Part shown: positions 26,946 through 36,348 of the stretch, one piece after another
How the letters are laid out: every line of letters starts with the position of its first letter
Numbering within the stretch: the stretch's first letter is position 1
NCBI GenBank assembly: GCA_944383915.1
Contig: CALWRJ010000016.1
Span: 1-64,000, forward strand
Direction: 5' to 3'
DNA: 64,000 nucleotides
From: an uncultured Clostridia bacterium
Lineage (GTDB): Bacteria; Bacillota; Clostridia; Christensenellales; UBA1242
Notes under the pieces: generated by a model
What the model was told of the DNA's origin: nothing
Databases searched by the model: none
What the model saw: only the letters and a program-made list of their open reading frames with translations
Translations under genes and position numbers: made by a program

Positions 26946-28283
26946 GTGAAAGAATATATTATTTATACTTACGGATGCCAAATGAATGTGCACGAGTCAG
27001 AAAAATTGGCTGGAATTTTAGAGCAAAAAGGCTATATAAAAGGTCAAGATGTAAACAATGCAGATATTGTGGTATTTAATACTTGTTGCATTCGTGAAAG
27101 TGCAGAACAAAAAATCTTAGGAAATATTGGCGCAATCAAACCTATAAAGAAAAAAAGGAAAAATATGATTGTGGCGGTATGTGGGTGTATGTCTCAACAA
27201 AAAGATATGGCAAGCAATCTTAGAGCTAAATTTCCTTTTATTGATATTGTTTTTGGCGCTAACAATGTAGAATTTTTCGGTGAATATTTAGATACTTATC
27301 TTGAACAGAAAAAGTTTCTTAATAAAGTAGAAAACGATAAACAATATCTTGAAAACGCAACAGGAGTTCCGTTTGTTAGGGATAATTCACTTTATGCATA
27401 TGTAAATATAATGTATGGTTGTAATAATTTTTGTACATATTGTATAGTGCCATATGTGCGTGGTAGAGAAAAGAGCCGTAATCCTGATGAGATATATAAA
27501 GAAGTAAAGACGCTTATTGATATGGGATATAAAGTAATTACACTTTTAGGACAGAATGTAAATTCTTACGGGCTTGATGGTAGTACTAAGGGCGTATATT
27601 TTGCTGATTTATTAGAAAATATTGCCAAAATGGAAGGCGATTTTGAGTTGCGCTTTATGACATCGCATCCAAAAGATTTAAGTGACGAAGTTATAAAAGT
27701 AATGGCTAATAATGATAAAATAAGTAAATCGTTACATTTGCCTGTACAGGCGGGTAGTAATAAGATTTTAAAGGCAATGAATCGAAACTATACAAAAGAA
27801 ATGTACTTAAATCTTATTTCAAAAATTAGAGATGCTATACCAAATATCACGCTATCGACTGATATTATTGTAGGATTTCCTGGTGAAACCGATGAGGACT
27901 ACCAAGAAACAGTAGATTTATTAAAACAGATAAGATACCATAATGCCTTTATTTTTATGTATAGTAAAAGAAAAGGTACGATTGCCGAAAAAATGGATAA
28001 TCAAGTACCATTAACTATAAAAAGAGAGCGAATACACAATTTATTAGACATTCAACATCAAATTAGTGAGGAATTGTTTAAAAATATGGTAGGAACAATA
28101 CAAAGAGTCCTTATAGAGAGTTTTGATACAAAATTTTATCAAGGTAAATCTCAATGCGGTAAAGTTGTAAAAATTGAAAATAACTACAAATCAAAAATAG
28201 GCGAATTTTATGATATATTAATTACAGATTATTTAAAAGGGAACTTAATAGGTAAAGTTTACAATGGAAGAAAAGAAAATTAA
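26946..28283 (+). CDS. miaB: tRNA methylthiotransferase MiaB
   Basis: 445-residue radical-SAM enzyme that adds a methylthio group to i6A37 of tRNAs. The N-terminal UPF0004 domain carries three Cys (YGCQMN, NTCCIR, VCGCMSQ) for one Fe-S cluster. The radical-SAM motif is GCNNFCTYC (about residue 158-166). A C-terminal TRAM domain follows about residue 375. It starts at GTG, with a weak AAAGGGA site. The last 20 bases overlap mutS, so the two are translationally linked. MiaA, which makes its substrate, is the fourth gene of the operon. Confidence 0.97.
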   Translation: MKEYIIYTYGCQMNVHESEKLAGILEQKGYIKGQDVNNADIVVFNTCCIRESAEQKILGNIGAIKPIKKKRKNMIVAVCGCMSQQKDMASNLRAKFPFIDIVFGANNVEFFGEYLDTYLEQKKFLNKVENDKQYLENATGVPFVRDNSLYAYVNIMYGCNNFCTYCIVPYVRGREKSRNPDEIYKEVKTLIDMGYKVITLLGQNVNSYGLDGSTKGVYFADLLENIAKMEGDFELRFMTSHPKDLSDEVIKVMANNDKISKSLHLPVQAGSNKILKAMNRNYTKEMYLNLISKIRDAIPNITLSTDIIVGFPGETDEDYQETVDLLKQIRYHNAFIFMYSKRKGTIAEKMDNQVPLTIKRERIHNLLDIQHQISEELFKNMVGTIQRVLIESFDTKFYQGKSQCGKVVKIENNYKSKIGEFYDILITDYLKGNLIGKVYNGRKEN

Positions 28284-30867
28284 ATATTCAACTATGATGC
28301 AGAGTTATTTTGAAAAAAAGAAAGAGTATCCAGGTTGTATAATGTTTTTTAGACTTGGTGATTTTTACGAGATGTTTTTTGAAGATGCGGAAGTTGCTTC
28401 AAGTATTTTGAATATAACTCTAACATCACGCGATTGTGGTTCTGGGCAAAAAGCACCAATGTGCGGTATTCCGTATCATGCGGCTGAATCATATATTACA
28501 AAACTTACAGATGCTGGCAAAAAAGTTGCGATTTGCGAACAGTTAAGTGAGCCTGTAAAAGGCAAAATTGTTGATCGTGATGTGGTACGCGTTGTTACAC
28601 CTGGTACTGTTATGGAGGAAATAAAATTATCTGACAGCAAAAATAACTTTATTGCATCAGTAAGTTCTGAACGCATGGGAATTGTGGGGCTTTCGTGGAT
28701 AGATTTATCTACGGGTGAATTTTATTTGCAGCAATTTACAGGTGATGATGCTTTTTCTAAACTAAGTGATGTTTTAGTTAGTATCTTGCCAAGTGAAATT
28801 ATAGCAGACAGAAATTCTAGTTTTACAAGTGCAGAATTACAGTGCGTAAAGATGAATACAGTACCAAATTTTTCATACTATACGAACGATAAATTTGAAT
28901 ATGATAATGCTAGAGCAATGCTTTTACACCAACTTAATGCAAAAGACTTACTTTTTCTTGGCTGTGAGAATAAAAGTCAAGGTGTTTGTGCAGCAGGTGC
29001 TTTGCTTGCATATTTACACGAAACACAAAAGCGTGACCTTACTCATATTAACCAATTAAAAGTCATAAATGACGGGCATTTTATGCATCTTGATATCAGT
29101 TCAAGACTTAATCTTGAAATTAGCCAAACTATATTTGAAAGAAAAAAACGCGGTTCGCTACTTTGGGTTTTAGATAAAACTGAAACAGCAATGGGTAGTA
29201 GGTTATTGACAAATTGGCTTGAACATCCGTTGCAAGACGAAAAAGTTATAAATGAACGACTTGATGCTGTAGAGGAAATGGTCAACAACACCTTGGCGCG
29301 CTCCGAATTGCGAGAATTATTAAAAAATATTAACGATATAGAACGCTTATGTGGTCGCGCTTCGTATGGAAATTTAAATCCTAAAAATTGCGTCTCACTT
29401 GGAGAGGCACTAGTAAAAGTACCTGCAATTAAAAAAGCCATCTCTCAATTTAATAGTAAAATCTTAAAAAATTGTGCAAAAAATATGAGTAACTTGAGTG
29501 ATGTGACAAAAGAATTAATGGCTGCATTTATAGATAGTCCACCAGCAAATATTAAAGATGGGGGTTTTATAAAAGAAGGCTTCGATCCGGAATTTGATAA
29601 GTGTTTACATGCAAAGAGAGACGGAACTACATGGATGGACCAACTTGAAGAGCGTGAAAGAGAACTTACTGGTATTTCTAAATTGAAAATCTTGTATAAT
29701 CGAATTAGTGGTTATTATTTTGAAATACCAAAATCTGCATCAGAAAATTTACCATTTAGATTTCAGCGTATTCAAACAAGGGCTGGTGGTGATAGGTTTA
29801 TCACTGCTGATTTAAAGAAACTTGAGGAAACTATTTTATATGGCGATGAACAAAAATTGAACCTAGAGCTTCAAATTTTTGAGCGAATAAGGAAAGACTT
29901 ATTAGATGTATTACCTAAAATACAAGAGATAGGTCGTCAAATTGCGGTTTTAGACTGTATCGCATCTTTTGCTGAAGTTGCTGTAAATAATGACTATAAT
30001 CGTCCAGAAATAAGTAGTAATTTTACGGGGTATGAAATTTTAGGTTCTAGACATCCGGTAGTTGAAAAGTTAATGAACAATGAAAGATTTGTACCTAACG
30101 ATTTAACTATAAATGATGAACAACGAACTATAATTATTACAGGGCCTAATATGGCGGGAAAAAGTACTTTTATGCGTCAAATTGCTTTAATAGTCCTTAT
30201 GGCGCATATCGGTTGTTTTGTGCCTGCTGACAGCGCAAAAATAGCGATTACAGATAGAATTTTTACTCGTATTGGTGCTAGTGATAATTTAGGAATGGGG
30301 CAAAGTACTTTTATGGTTGAAATGAGCGAAGTAGCTAATATCGTAAAGAATGCGACTTCAGACAGCCTTTTAATCTTAGATGAAATTGGTCGTGGAACTT
30401 CGAGTCAAGATGGTTTAAGTATAGCGTGGGCAGTGTTAGAGTATATTGCAACGTCAATTAAAGCACGCACATTATTTGCTACACACTATCATAAATTAAC
30501 TGAATTACAAGGTAAAATTCCTGGCGTAGTTAATATGTGCGTAACAGTAAGTGAATTCGACAACAAAATGTCCTTTTTACGAAAGGTTGAGTATGGAAGT
30601 ACAAACCAAAGTTATGGGGTAGAGGTAGCAAAACTTGCAGGTATACCTCAAACTATTGTAAATAGGGCAAAAGAAGTAATGAAGGACCAAGAAGTTGTCG
30701 AAGGAAAAGCGTTTGAAAAAGCAATAAATCAATATGATGTTAGTAATGTTGAACTCAAGGCGAAATATGAAATGCTTGTTGATATTTTAAATAAAACTGA
30801 TGTAAACAATCTTACTCCAATTGAAGCAATTACAAAATTAGCAGAATTAAAGCAAAAGATAAAATAA
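28264..30867 (+). CDS. mutS: DNA mismatch repair protein MutS
   Basis: 867 residues, a full-length MutS. The mismatch-reading motif FRLGDFYEMF is near residue 27. Connector and lever domains follow. The ABC-type ATPase has Walker A TGPNMAGKST (about 630), the GQSTFMVEMSE signature, DEIGRGTS and the FATHYH switch. The C-terminal helix-turn-helix region holds the dimer contacts. It recognises base mismatches and loops and recruits MutL, encoded 11 bases downstream. It overlaps miaB by 20 bases. Confidence 0.98.
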   Translation: MEEKKIKYSTMMQSYFEKKKEYPGCIMFFRLGDFYEMFFEDAEVASSILNITLTSRDCGSGQKAPMCGIPYHAAESYITKLTDAGKKVAICEQLSEPVKGKIVDRDVVRVVTPGTVMEEIKLSDSKNNFIASVSSERMGIVGLSWIDLSTGEFYLQQFTGDDAFSKLSDVLVSILPSEIIADRNSSFTSAELQCVKMNTVPNFSYYTNDKFEYDNARAMLLHQLNAKDLLFLGCENKSQGVCAAGALLAYLHETQKRDLTHINQLKVINDGHFMHLDISSRLNLEISQTIFERKKRGSLLWVLDKTETAMGSRLLTNWLEHPLQDEKVINERLDAVEEMVNNTLARSELRELLKNINDIERLCGRASYGNLNPKNCVSLGEALVKVPAIKKAISQFNSKILKNCAKNMSNLSDVTKELMAAFIDSPPANIKDGGFIKEGFDPEFDKCLHAKRDGTTWMDQLEERERELTGISKLKILYNRISGYYFEIPKSASENLPFRFQRIQTRAGGDRFITADLKKLEETILYGDEQKLNLELQIFERIRKDLLDVLPKIQEIGRQIAVLDCIASFAEVAVNNDYNRPEISSNFTGYEILGSRHPVVEKLMNNERFVPNDLTINDEQRTIIITGPNMAGKSTFMRQIALIVLMAHIGCFVPADSAKIAITDRIFTRIGASDNLGMGQSTFMVEMSEVANIVKNATSDSLLILDEIGRGTSSQDGLSIAWAVLEYIATSIKARTLFATHYHKLTELQGKIPGVVNMCVTVSEFDNKMSFLRKVEYGSTNQSYGVEVAKLAGIPQTIVNRAKEVMKDQEVVEGKAFEKAINQYDVSNVELKAKYEMLVDILNKTDVNNLTPIEAITKLAELKQKIK

Positions 30868-30878
30868 AAGAAGGGAAT

Positions 30879-32789
30879 ATGTCAAAGATAAACATTTTAA
30901 AACCTGAGATTTTCAATAAAATTGCAGCAGGTGAAGTGGTTGAAAAACCCGCATCAATTGTAAAAGAACTTGTTGAAAATAGCATTGATGCTGGTGCTAC
31001 AAAAATAAACATCCAAGTATTCGATGGTGGAATATCCAAAATTATTGTTAGCGATAATGGTAGTGGAATACTTCCTGAGGATTTAAGACCTGCTTTTTTA
31101 CCTCATGCAACTAGTAAAATTTTAACAGAAAATGATTTGTATAATATTGCAACTTTAGGCTTCCGTGGTGAAGCGCTTGCATCAATTGCTTCTGTCAGTC
31201 AGGTAGAAGTTATTTCAAAAACAAGCGAAACTAATGGGCATAGTATAAAATTATCAGGTGGGGAAGTAGTAGTAGAAGGTGAAAAAGGCTCGCCTATGGG
31301 TACTTATATTTGCGTAGAAAATTTATTTTTTAACACTCCAGCACGACAAAAATTTTTGAAAAAGCCTAAAAAAGAGGAAAGTGATATAACCTCTCTTGTG
31401 TCTAAATTAATTTTGGCAAATCCTAGAAAAGCAATCAAATACACTGCAGATAATAAAGTTATTTATTCGAGCACTGGTCAAGGTCTTAAAGAAGCTATTT
31501 TTGCTATATATGGTTCGTCTGTATTAGATAATTTAATTCCTTTAGAATATGAAAATGGAAAATATAAAATAACAGGTTATATTGGTAAAACATCTTATTT
31601 TAAGCCTAATCGCACTTATCAAACAATAATGATTAATAATCGTTGGGTAGCGGATAGTATAGTGAATGTTGCCATAAGTCAAAGTTATGAGTCATATATG
31701 ATGAAACACTGCTTTCCATTTTGTGTTGTAAATTTGACAGTTCCTAATGATGAAGTTGATGTAAATGTACACCCTAGTAAACTTGAAGTAAGGTTTCAAG
31801 ATGCGAAAGCGATATTTGGTTTTGTTTATCATGCGGTAACTGAAGCAATTTATAGTGATTTAACAAAGAAAACAACCGAAGAAACAGAAGTTAAAGAACC
31901 AACTTTTGAATTAAAAAGAGCGCCAGAAACTCAAAATTTAAATTATCAAAATAAACAAGAGAATACGTCAGAACAGAGTAAATCAAATGAGCTAAATCTA
32001 GATTTTATTTTAAATTCTCCTGTTGAAACTAATGAGTTACACGATTCTGCAGATTCTGTTTTAAGCGAAATTATAATAGAAAAATTTGCTTCAATGCCTA
32101 CAAGTACAAATGTAGAAACAAATGTTGACACAGATATTTCTGAACCAATATATGTGCCTAAGCCGATACAACAACAACTAATTACTAAAGAAAATGAAAA
32201 TAATAACGATATGTTATCTAGTCAAATTATAGGCAAGGCATTTAATACATTTGTTATAATGGAGTCAGGTGATAATTTATATTTTATTGACCAACACGCC
32301 GCACACGAAAGATTACTTTTTGATAAGTATGTTAAACAAATAAAAGACAAAAATATTTCTTGTCAACCATTGTTAATACCTTACACAATTAATGTGAATA
32401 GTGCAGAAGAACAATTTTTATTAGATAATTTAGAAATGCTAAAAAGTTTAGGGTTCGAAATATATGAATTTGGTAATCTTTCATTTAGAATCACTGCTAT
32501 TCCAAGTTCTTTGCCTAATTTAAATGTAGAAAACTTTTTTAAAAACTTCTTATCTAATTTAAATAATTATAAACAATTAAAAAATATAGATTTAATTAGA
32601 GATGAATTAGCCGAAACCGCCTGCAAACACGCAGTTAAAGGTGGGGACGATTTAGATAAAGAAGAGCTAATAAAACTAGTCAAAGATGTTGGAAATGGTG
32701 ATGTTACGCTACAATGTCCGCATGGCAGACCTTTTGTAGTCAAATTTACTCGTAGAGAAATAGATAAATGGTTTAGAAGGATAGTATAA
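30879..32789 (+). CDS. mutL: DNA mismatch repair protein MutL
   Basis: 636 residues. The N-terminal GHKL ATPase has motifs ENSIDAGAT, DNGSGI and GFRGEALASI. A low-complexity linker (about 335-440) leads to the C-terminal dimerisation and endonuclease domain with DQHAAHERLLF, ACKHAVKGGD and CPHGRPF. The nuclease motif normally reads DQHA-x2-E-x4-E. Here the last Glu position appears to be Asp (ERLLFDK), a conservative change. The stop overlaps the start of miaA by one base (TAATG). Confidence 0.97.
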   Translation: MSKINILKPEIFNKIAAGEVVEKPASIVKELVENSIDAGATKINIQVFDGGISKIIVSDNGSGILPEDLRPAFLPHATSKILTENDLYNIATLGFRGEALASIASVSQVEVISKTSETNGHSIKLSGGEVVVEGEKGSPMGTYICVENLFFNTPARQKFLKKPKKEESDITSLVSKLILANPRKAIKYTADNKVIYSSTGQGLKEAIFAIYGSSVLDNLIPLEYENGKYKITGYIGKTSYFKPNRTYQTIMINNRWVADSIVNVAISQSYESYMMKHCFPFCVVNLTVPNDEVDVNVHPSKLEVRFQDAKAIFGFVYHAVTEAIYSDLTKKTTEETEVKEPTFELKRAPETQNLNYQNKQENTSEQSKSNELNLDFILNSPVETNELHDSADSVLSEIIIEKFASMPTSTNVETNVDTDISEPIYVPKPIQQQLITKENENNNDMLSSQIIGKAFNTFVIMESGDNLYFIDQHAAHERLLFDKYVKQIKDKNISCQPLLIPYTINVNSAEEQFLLDNLEMLKSLGFEIYEFGNLSFRITAIPSSLPNLNVENFFKNFLSNLNNYKQLKNIDLIRDELAETACKHAVKGGDDLDKEELIKLVKDVGNGDVTLQCPHGRPFVVKFTRREIDKWFRRIV

Positions 32790-33511
32790 TGCAAAAAATT
32801 TTGGTAATAGAAGGATGTACAGCAGTAGGGAAGTCCGCTTTTGCACTTGAATTGTCTAAATTTTTAAAAATGGAAATTATTTCCGCAGATTCTATACAAG
32901 TTTATAAAGGAATTAATATTGCAACTTCTAAACCTACAAAAAAAGAGCTTGAAATTTGTCCACATCATTTGGTCGATATTGTTAGTCCTTTTGAAACATT
33001 TAATGCTTACAATTTTGTTACCTTAGCAAAAAAGGCTATTATAAATATAGCACAAAAAGGCAAATTGCCCGTTATTGTAGGTGGTACAGGCTTATATATA
33101 GATAGTTTGCTATATGGATTTGATTTTAAAACCGACAACAAAACGACTAATTATGATAGTAACCTTATACTCCTTAATGATGATAGGCAAGTTATATATA
33201 ATAAAATAAATATTCGAGTTGACAAGATGATAAGTGAAGGGCTAGTTAGTGAAGTAAAGGCTTTACGAAAAATAGGAGTAAACGAAAAATGTCAGTGTAT
33301 GCAAGCAATAGGTTATAAGGAAATCTATGATTATTTAGACGGGAAATATAAACTAGATGAAGCAATTAAACTTATAAAAAAGAACACACGCAATTATGCA
33401 AAACGACAATTAACTTGGTTTAGACATAATGGCGCAAAAGAGTGGCAAGTAAAGGATAAAGAAAAATTAATAAAGTATCTTGTCGAAACTTGTAGTGAAT
33501 ATAAAAAATAG
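32789..33511 (+). CDS. miaA: tRNA dimethylallyltransferase MiaA, shortened
   Basis: Adds a dimethylallyl group to A37 of tRNAs that read UNN codons. The P-loop is atypical, EGCTAVGKSAFA (family usually GPTAVGKT). The substrate motifs SADSIQVYKG, IATSKPT and VGGTGLYIDSLLYG are present, as are NKINIRVDKMISEGLVSEV, MQAIGYKE and the terminal RQLTWFR. At 240 residues it is about 70 shorter than usual. The segment between YGFDF and NKINIRVD, which should hold the helical insertion domain with its HPND-RRV-ALE motif, is reduced to about 25 residues. It is translationally coupled to mutL. Confidence 0.92.
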   Translation: MQKILVIEGCTAVGKSAFALELSKFLKMEIISADSIQVYKGINIATSKPTKKELEICPHHLVDIVSPFETFNAYNFVTLAKKAIINIAQKGKLPVIVGGTGLYIDSLLYGFDFKTDNKTTNYDSNLILLNDDRQVIYNKINIRVDKMISEGLVSEVKALRKIGVNEKCQCMQAIGYKEIYDYLDGKYKLDEAIKLIKKNTRNYAKRQLTWFRHNGAKEWQVKDKEKLIKYLVETCSEYKK

Positions 33512-33582
33512 AGTAGTAATGTTGTTTTAAACCAATTAAACAACAATTCTTAACAAAAGTTAAGAAAACTACTCTATTTTTT
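33503..33582. terminator. Branched bidirectional terminator between miaA and lexA
   Basis: A perfect 15-bp outer stem pairs 33503-33517 with 33568-33582. Two inner hairpins fit inside: GTTGTTT/AAACAAC (33521-33527 with 33538-33544) and TTCTTAAC/GTTAAGAA (33547-33554 with 33559-33566). The outer stem contains the miaA stop codon and reaches the first base pairs of the lexA stop, and has A and T runs at its ends. Confidence 0.75.
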
Positions 33583-34210
33583 ACATACTTCTAATTAAGC
33601 CAACGACTTTTCCTATAATTGAAACTTCATCAAAGTACATAGGCTCCATTGTAGGATTTTCAGGCTGTAAACGATAACGATTATTTTCTTTAAAAAAGCG
33701 CTTTATAGTGGCACTATCATCTATCAATGCGGCAACAATTTCGCCATTTTCTGCTGTTTCTTGTTTCCTAATAACAACTTTATCGCCATTTAAAATACCT
33801 GCATTTATCATACTGTCACCAACAACATTTAAAATAAACAATTCGCTCCCTTTAAACAAATTTGCAGGCATATAGAAAACATCTTCATAGTTTTCTGTAG
33901 CAAGAATGGGTTGTCCAGCTGTAATTTGTCCTAGAACGGGAATAGGGGAGTAATTTTTAACTACTTCTAACTTTTTATTATTGCTTGATTTTACTGGTGA
34001 AATAATTTCTATTGCTCGATTTTTATAAGCACCACGGCGAATTTTCCCTTGTTCCTCTAGATAATTTAAATAATAGGTTATCGTGGAAGTCGAATTAATA
34101 TTTAAAGCAGTACACATCTCACGAACGGAAGGAGGGAATCCATTTTTATTCTTGTATTCTTTAATAAAATCATAAAGTTGTTCTGTTTTGTTAAATATTC
34201 TTTTTTGCAT
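33581..34210 (-). CDS. lexA: SOS repressor LexA
   Basis: 209 residues from the Met at 34210, which follows AAGGAG. Earlier starts would reach into the promoter. The N-terminal winged helix (GFPPSVREMCTALNINSTSTI) binds SOS boxes. The C-terminal S24 domain has the cleavage site Ala98-Gly99 (ITAGQP), nucleophile Ser133 (GDSM) and base Lys170 (ATIKRF), so RecA-stimulated self-cleavage should work. Its own promoter overlaps a perfect SOS box at 34268-34281. The recA box at 14516 matches it, so both belong to one SOS circuit. Confidence 0.97.
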   Translation of the reverse strand: MQKRIFNKTEQLYDFIKEYKNKNGFPPSVREMCTALNINSTSTITYYLNYLEEQGKIRRGAYKNRAIEIISPVKSSNNKKLEVVKNYSPIPVLGQITAGQPILATENYEDVFYMPANLFKGSELFILNVVGDSMINAGILNGDKVVIRKQETAENGEIVAALIDDSATIKRFFKENNRYRLQPENPTMEPMYFDEVSIIGKVVGLIRSM

Positions 34211-34241
34211 TTGCCAAAATCTCCTTGGTTTTTCTGTTTTT

Positions 34242-34281
34242 AGCATACCACATAAAAAACTAAAAGTCAAACATTCGTTCG
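34242..34281 (-). promoter_or_regulatory. lexA promoter with SOS box
   Basis: On the minus strand, TTGACT (34265-34270) and TATGCT (34242-34247) are 17 bases apart. The SOS box CGAACGAATGTTTG (34268-34281) overlaps the -35, which gives autorepression. Confidence 0.9.
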
Positions 34282-34304
34282 TATTTTTATAAAATTTTTT
34301 ACAT

Positions 34305-34328
34305 AAAAAAAGAGCCTTAACTCTTTTT
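34305..34328 (-). terminator. Terminator of the tyrosine recombinase gene
   Basis: A stem of AAAAAGAG with CTCTTTTT and a 6-base loop, with a T run when read on the minus strand. It begins inside the recombinase stop codon and separates it from the lexA promoter. Confidence 0.8.
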
Positions 34329-35373
34329 AATTTCCACGTAACTTAACTTTATTTGCTGCTTCTCTGCGTATATCCTCACTCATAGCGGCATAGTGTTTTT
34401 TTGTAGTGTTTATATCTTTATGACCTAAAACATCTGCAACTACATAAATATCTTGAGTTTCTCTATATAAATTTGTGCCATATGTACTACGAAGTTTATG
34501 GGGGCTTATATTTTTAAGGGGAGTTACTAAACTGCTATACTTTTTTACCAAATTTTGTACTGCGCGAGTTGAGATGCGCTTTTTTTGCAATGATAAAAAC
34601 AAAGCGCGTTCATTTGGGTCTAAATCTTTTATTTCAGCTCTATCTTTTAGATATTTTTTTAAAGCATCAGCAACTTCATCAGAAAAGTACAAAACTACTT
34701 GAGCGCCACCTTTACGAATTACTTTAAATCCATTAATACTAAAATCGATATCATCTACATCTAGCCCTATACATTCGCTGACACGAATACCTGTACCTAA
34801 CATAAGAGCCAATATAGCATAATCTCTTGATTCTGTGTGTCTATGAAAGGCTTGTTGGGTGGGGGAGAGAGCAAAACCAGTTTCCGCCATATCAAGCAAA
34901 TCAACCATTTCATTTACTTCAAGTCTAACTATATTTTTTTCATGTAGTTTTGGTAAATCAACTTTTTCAGTGACATTTCTATCAAGTTTTTCTTTTTTAA
35001 AAAAATATCCAAAAAAAGAACGCAGCGTAGATAATTTTCTAGATTTTGCTTTTTCATTATTATGGTAAGTCTTACCATTGTATTCATAAACATTAAGATA
35101 ATCTAAAAAGTTTTCAATTTGTGTAGCATCAATCAAATTTAAGTCCATTAAAGATATTTGTTTTGGGCTACGTCCTAAAAATTCGGGTAGCTGGGTACAC
35201 AAATAATGGAAAAAAATTCTCAAATCATATGCATAATTAAGCCTAGTTAAAGGTGTAGTTTGATTTTCTACACCAACAAAAAATTCACTGCAAAAGTAAG
35301 GCAATTCTTGTTTTAACTCACGCAAACGAGTCGTATTATTATCGTTACGCTGTACATAATATTTTTCTGACAT
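34327..35373 (-). CDS. Tyrosine recombinase, XerC/XerD-like
   Basis: 348 residues. An N-terminal SAM-like core-binding domain (about 20-140) and a C-terminal catalytic domain with the full set of active-site residues: Arg in GTGIRVSE, Lys in IRKGGA, HKLR (HxxR), His in LGHKDINTT and the nucleophile Tyr in KHYAA. It is somewhat longer than XerC/D (about 300). No phage or transposon genes lie next to it, so it is most likely a housekeeping chromosome-dimer resolvase, although an orphan integrase cannot be excluded. Its promoter is a TATAAT/TTTACT pair at 35392-35420. Confidence 0.9.
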   Translation of the reverse strand: MSEKYYVQRNDNNTTRLRELKQELPYFCSEFFVGVENQTTPLTRLNYAYDLRIFFHYLCTQLPEFLGRSPKQISLMDLNLIDATQIENFLDYLNVYEYNGKTYHNNEKAKSRKLSTLRSFFGYFFKKEKLDRNVTEKVDLPKLHEKNIVRLEVNEMVDLLDMAETGFALSPTQQAFHRHTESRDYAILALMLGTGIRVSECIGLDVDDIDFSINGFKVIRKGGAQVVLYFSDEVADALKKYLKDRAEIKDLDPNERALFLSLQKKRISTRAVQNLVKKYSSLVTPLKNISPHKLRSTYGTNLYRETQDIYVVADVLGHKDINTTKKHYAAMSEDIRREAANKVKLRGN

Positions 35374-35391
35374 ATCAACACCTCTAAAATT

Positions 35392-35420
35392 ATTATAGCA
35401 AATATTAAATTAAAAGTAAA
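35392..35420 (-). promoter_or_regulatory. Promoter of the tyrosine recombinase gene
   Basis: On the minus strand, TATAAT (35392-35397) and TTTACT (35415-35420) are 17 bases apart. The motif TATGCGTAAAA (35438-35448) lies just upstream. Confidence 0.7.
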
Positions 35421-36126
35421 ATAAAATTAAACAAAAGTATGCGTAAAATTTAAATATATAAAAATCTTAATTTAAAGAAATTATTAAAACAAAACCAAAC
35501 ATTTTCATTAATATTCATTAATAATATTACAAATAAAATTTAGTTGTTTTAGTTGTTTTTAAAAGCGTTGTTTTAACAATAGCGAAATTTTATATAAAAT
35601 TTTAATGAACACTTAGTCATATAAATTTATTAAAATCGTTCTCAGCGCATTTTAAATTTGTTTCTGATAGTATTATGCATAAGTACTATGCATGGTTTTT
35701 AAAAATAATTACTACAAACGACAAAAAGTTAATTGAGTAATTTTTAATAAAATTATTGTAGAATAGTTTTAAAATTGTCCTGTATAAAATTATGTGTATA
35801 ACATGTCATGTAAAATTTAAATAATCTGTCTGAGAGCATTTTAAATTCGATTATATTAAAATTATATTAATCTTATATTTTATAATTTAGATATGAAATT
35901 AAAAATTTTAAATATAAATTATTAATGTAATAAAATAAATTAAAGCAAATTTTTATATGAAAAATAATATTAATTAGCTATAAAAAAGTAAAATTTAGCA
36001 AAAACGGGGCTATTTTGTGTTTTTTAACACTAACTATGCGTAAAACTTGTATTTTACGCATAGTTTAAAGACATGGTTTTTTATTTACTGCCCTACTTAT
36101 AACAATTAATAATTTTTAATGTGTCA
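35421..36126. other. Long AT-rich non-coding region with repeats
   Basis: About 700 bases with no convincing gene on either strand. It holds TATGCGTAAAA (35438-35448), two direct copies of a GTA(T/C)TATGCA unit (35670-35679 and 35683-35692), an imperfect pair of GAGAGCATTTTAAATTCG-like units near 35643 and 35835, and a perfect 14-bp hairpin at 36032-36065. It may hide a small RNA or the remains of an element. No RNA family is recognisable by eye. Confidence 0.5.
36032..36065. repeat. Perfect 14-bp inverted repeat
   Basis: AACTATGCGTAAAA (36032-36045) is exactly inverted at 36052-36065 around the 6-base centre CTTGTA. The arm matches single copies of TATGCGTAAAA at 35438 and 48390. There is no T run, so it is more likely a protein or RNA motif than a terminator. 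Confidence 0.65.
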
Positions 36127-36348
36127 TTAATCATTATGCGTATTATTTGGCTCTTTGTCATTTTCGTTTTTTTGCTCAATTTCTCTAGGCTCTTGTTGGT
36201 CGTTTCCGTTATCTTTACTGTTATCGTTTGTGTTTTGTTCGTTTGTAGTGTTTTTATCCTCCTTTTCTTGATTTTTTCTCATTTTTACGATGTTGAATGT
36301 TACTATAATTACACATACTACAATTATAATTATAATTATTGGTGCCAT
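36127..36348 (-). CDS. Small single-pass membrane protein, unknown
   Basis: 73 residues. Residues 3-20 are a strongly hydrophobic Ile/Val helix, followed by a short basic stretch (KMRKNQEK) and a 45-residue acidic, Asn- and Glu-rich, probably disordered tail. The Lys/Arg after the helix suggests the tail is cytoplasmic. AAAGGATG lies before the ATG. I recognise no family. The strong hydrophobic-then-charged layout and the ribosome binding site argue that it is real. It is preceded and followed by 14-base direct repeats (36086-36099 and 36475-36488). Confidence 0.6.
   Translation of the reverse strand: MAPIIIIIIVVCVIIVTFNIVKMRKNQEKEDKNTTNEQNTNDNSKDNGNDQQEPREIEQKNENDKEPNNTHND

Noticed and set aside
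34327..35373. Tyrosine recombinase as part of a prophage or integrative element
   Set aside because: No phage, relaxase or cargo genes and no tRNA attachment site are next to it. The neighbours are lexA and non-coding DNA.
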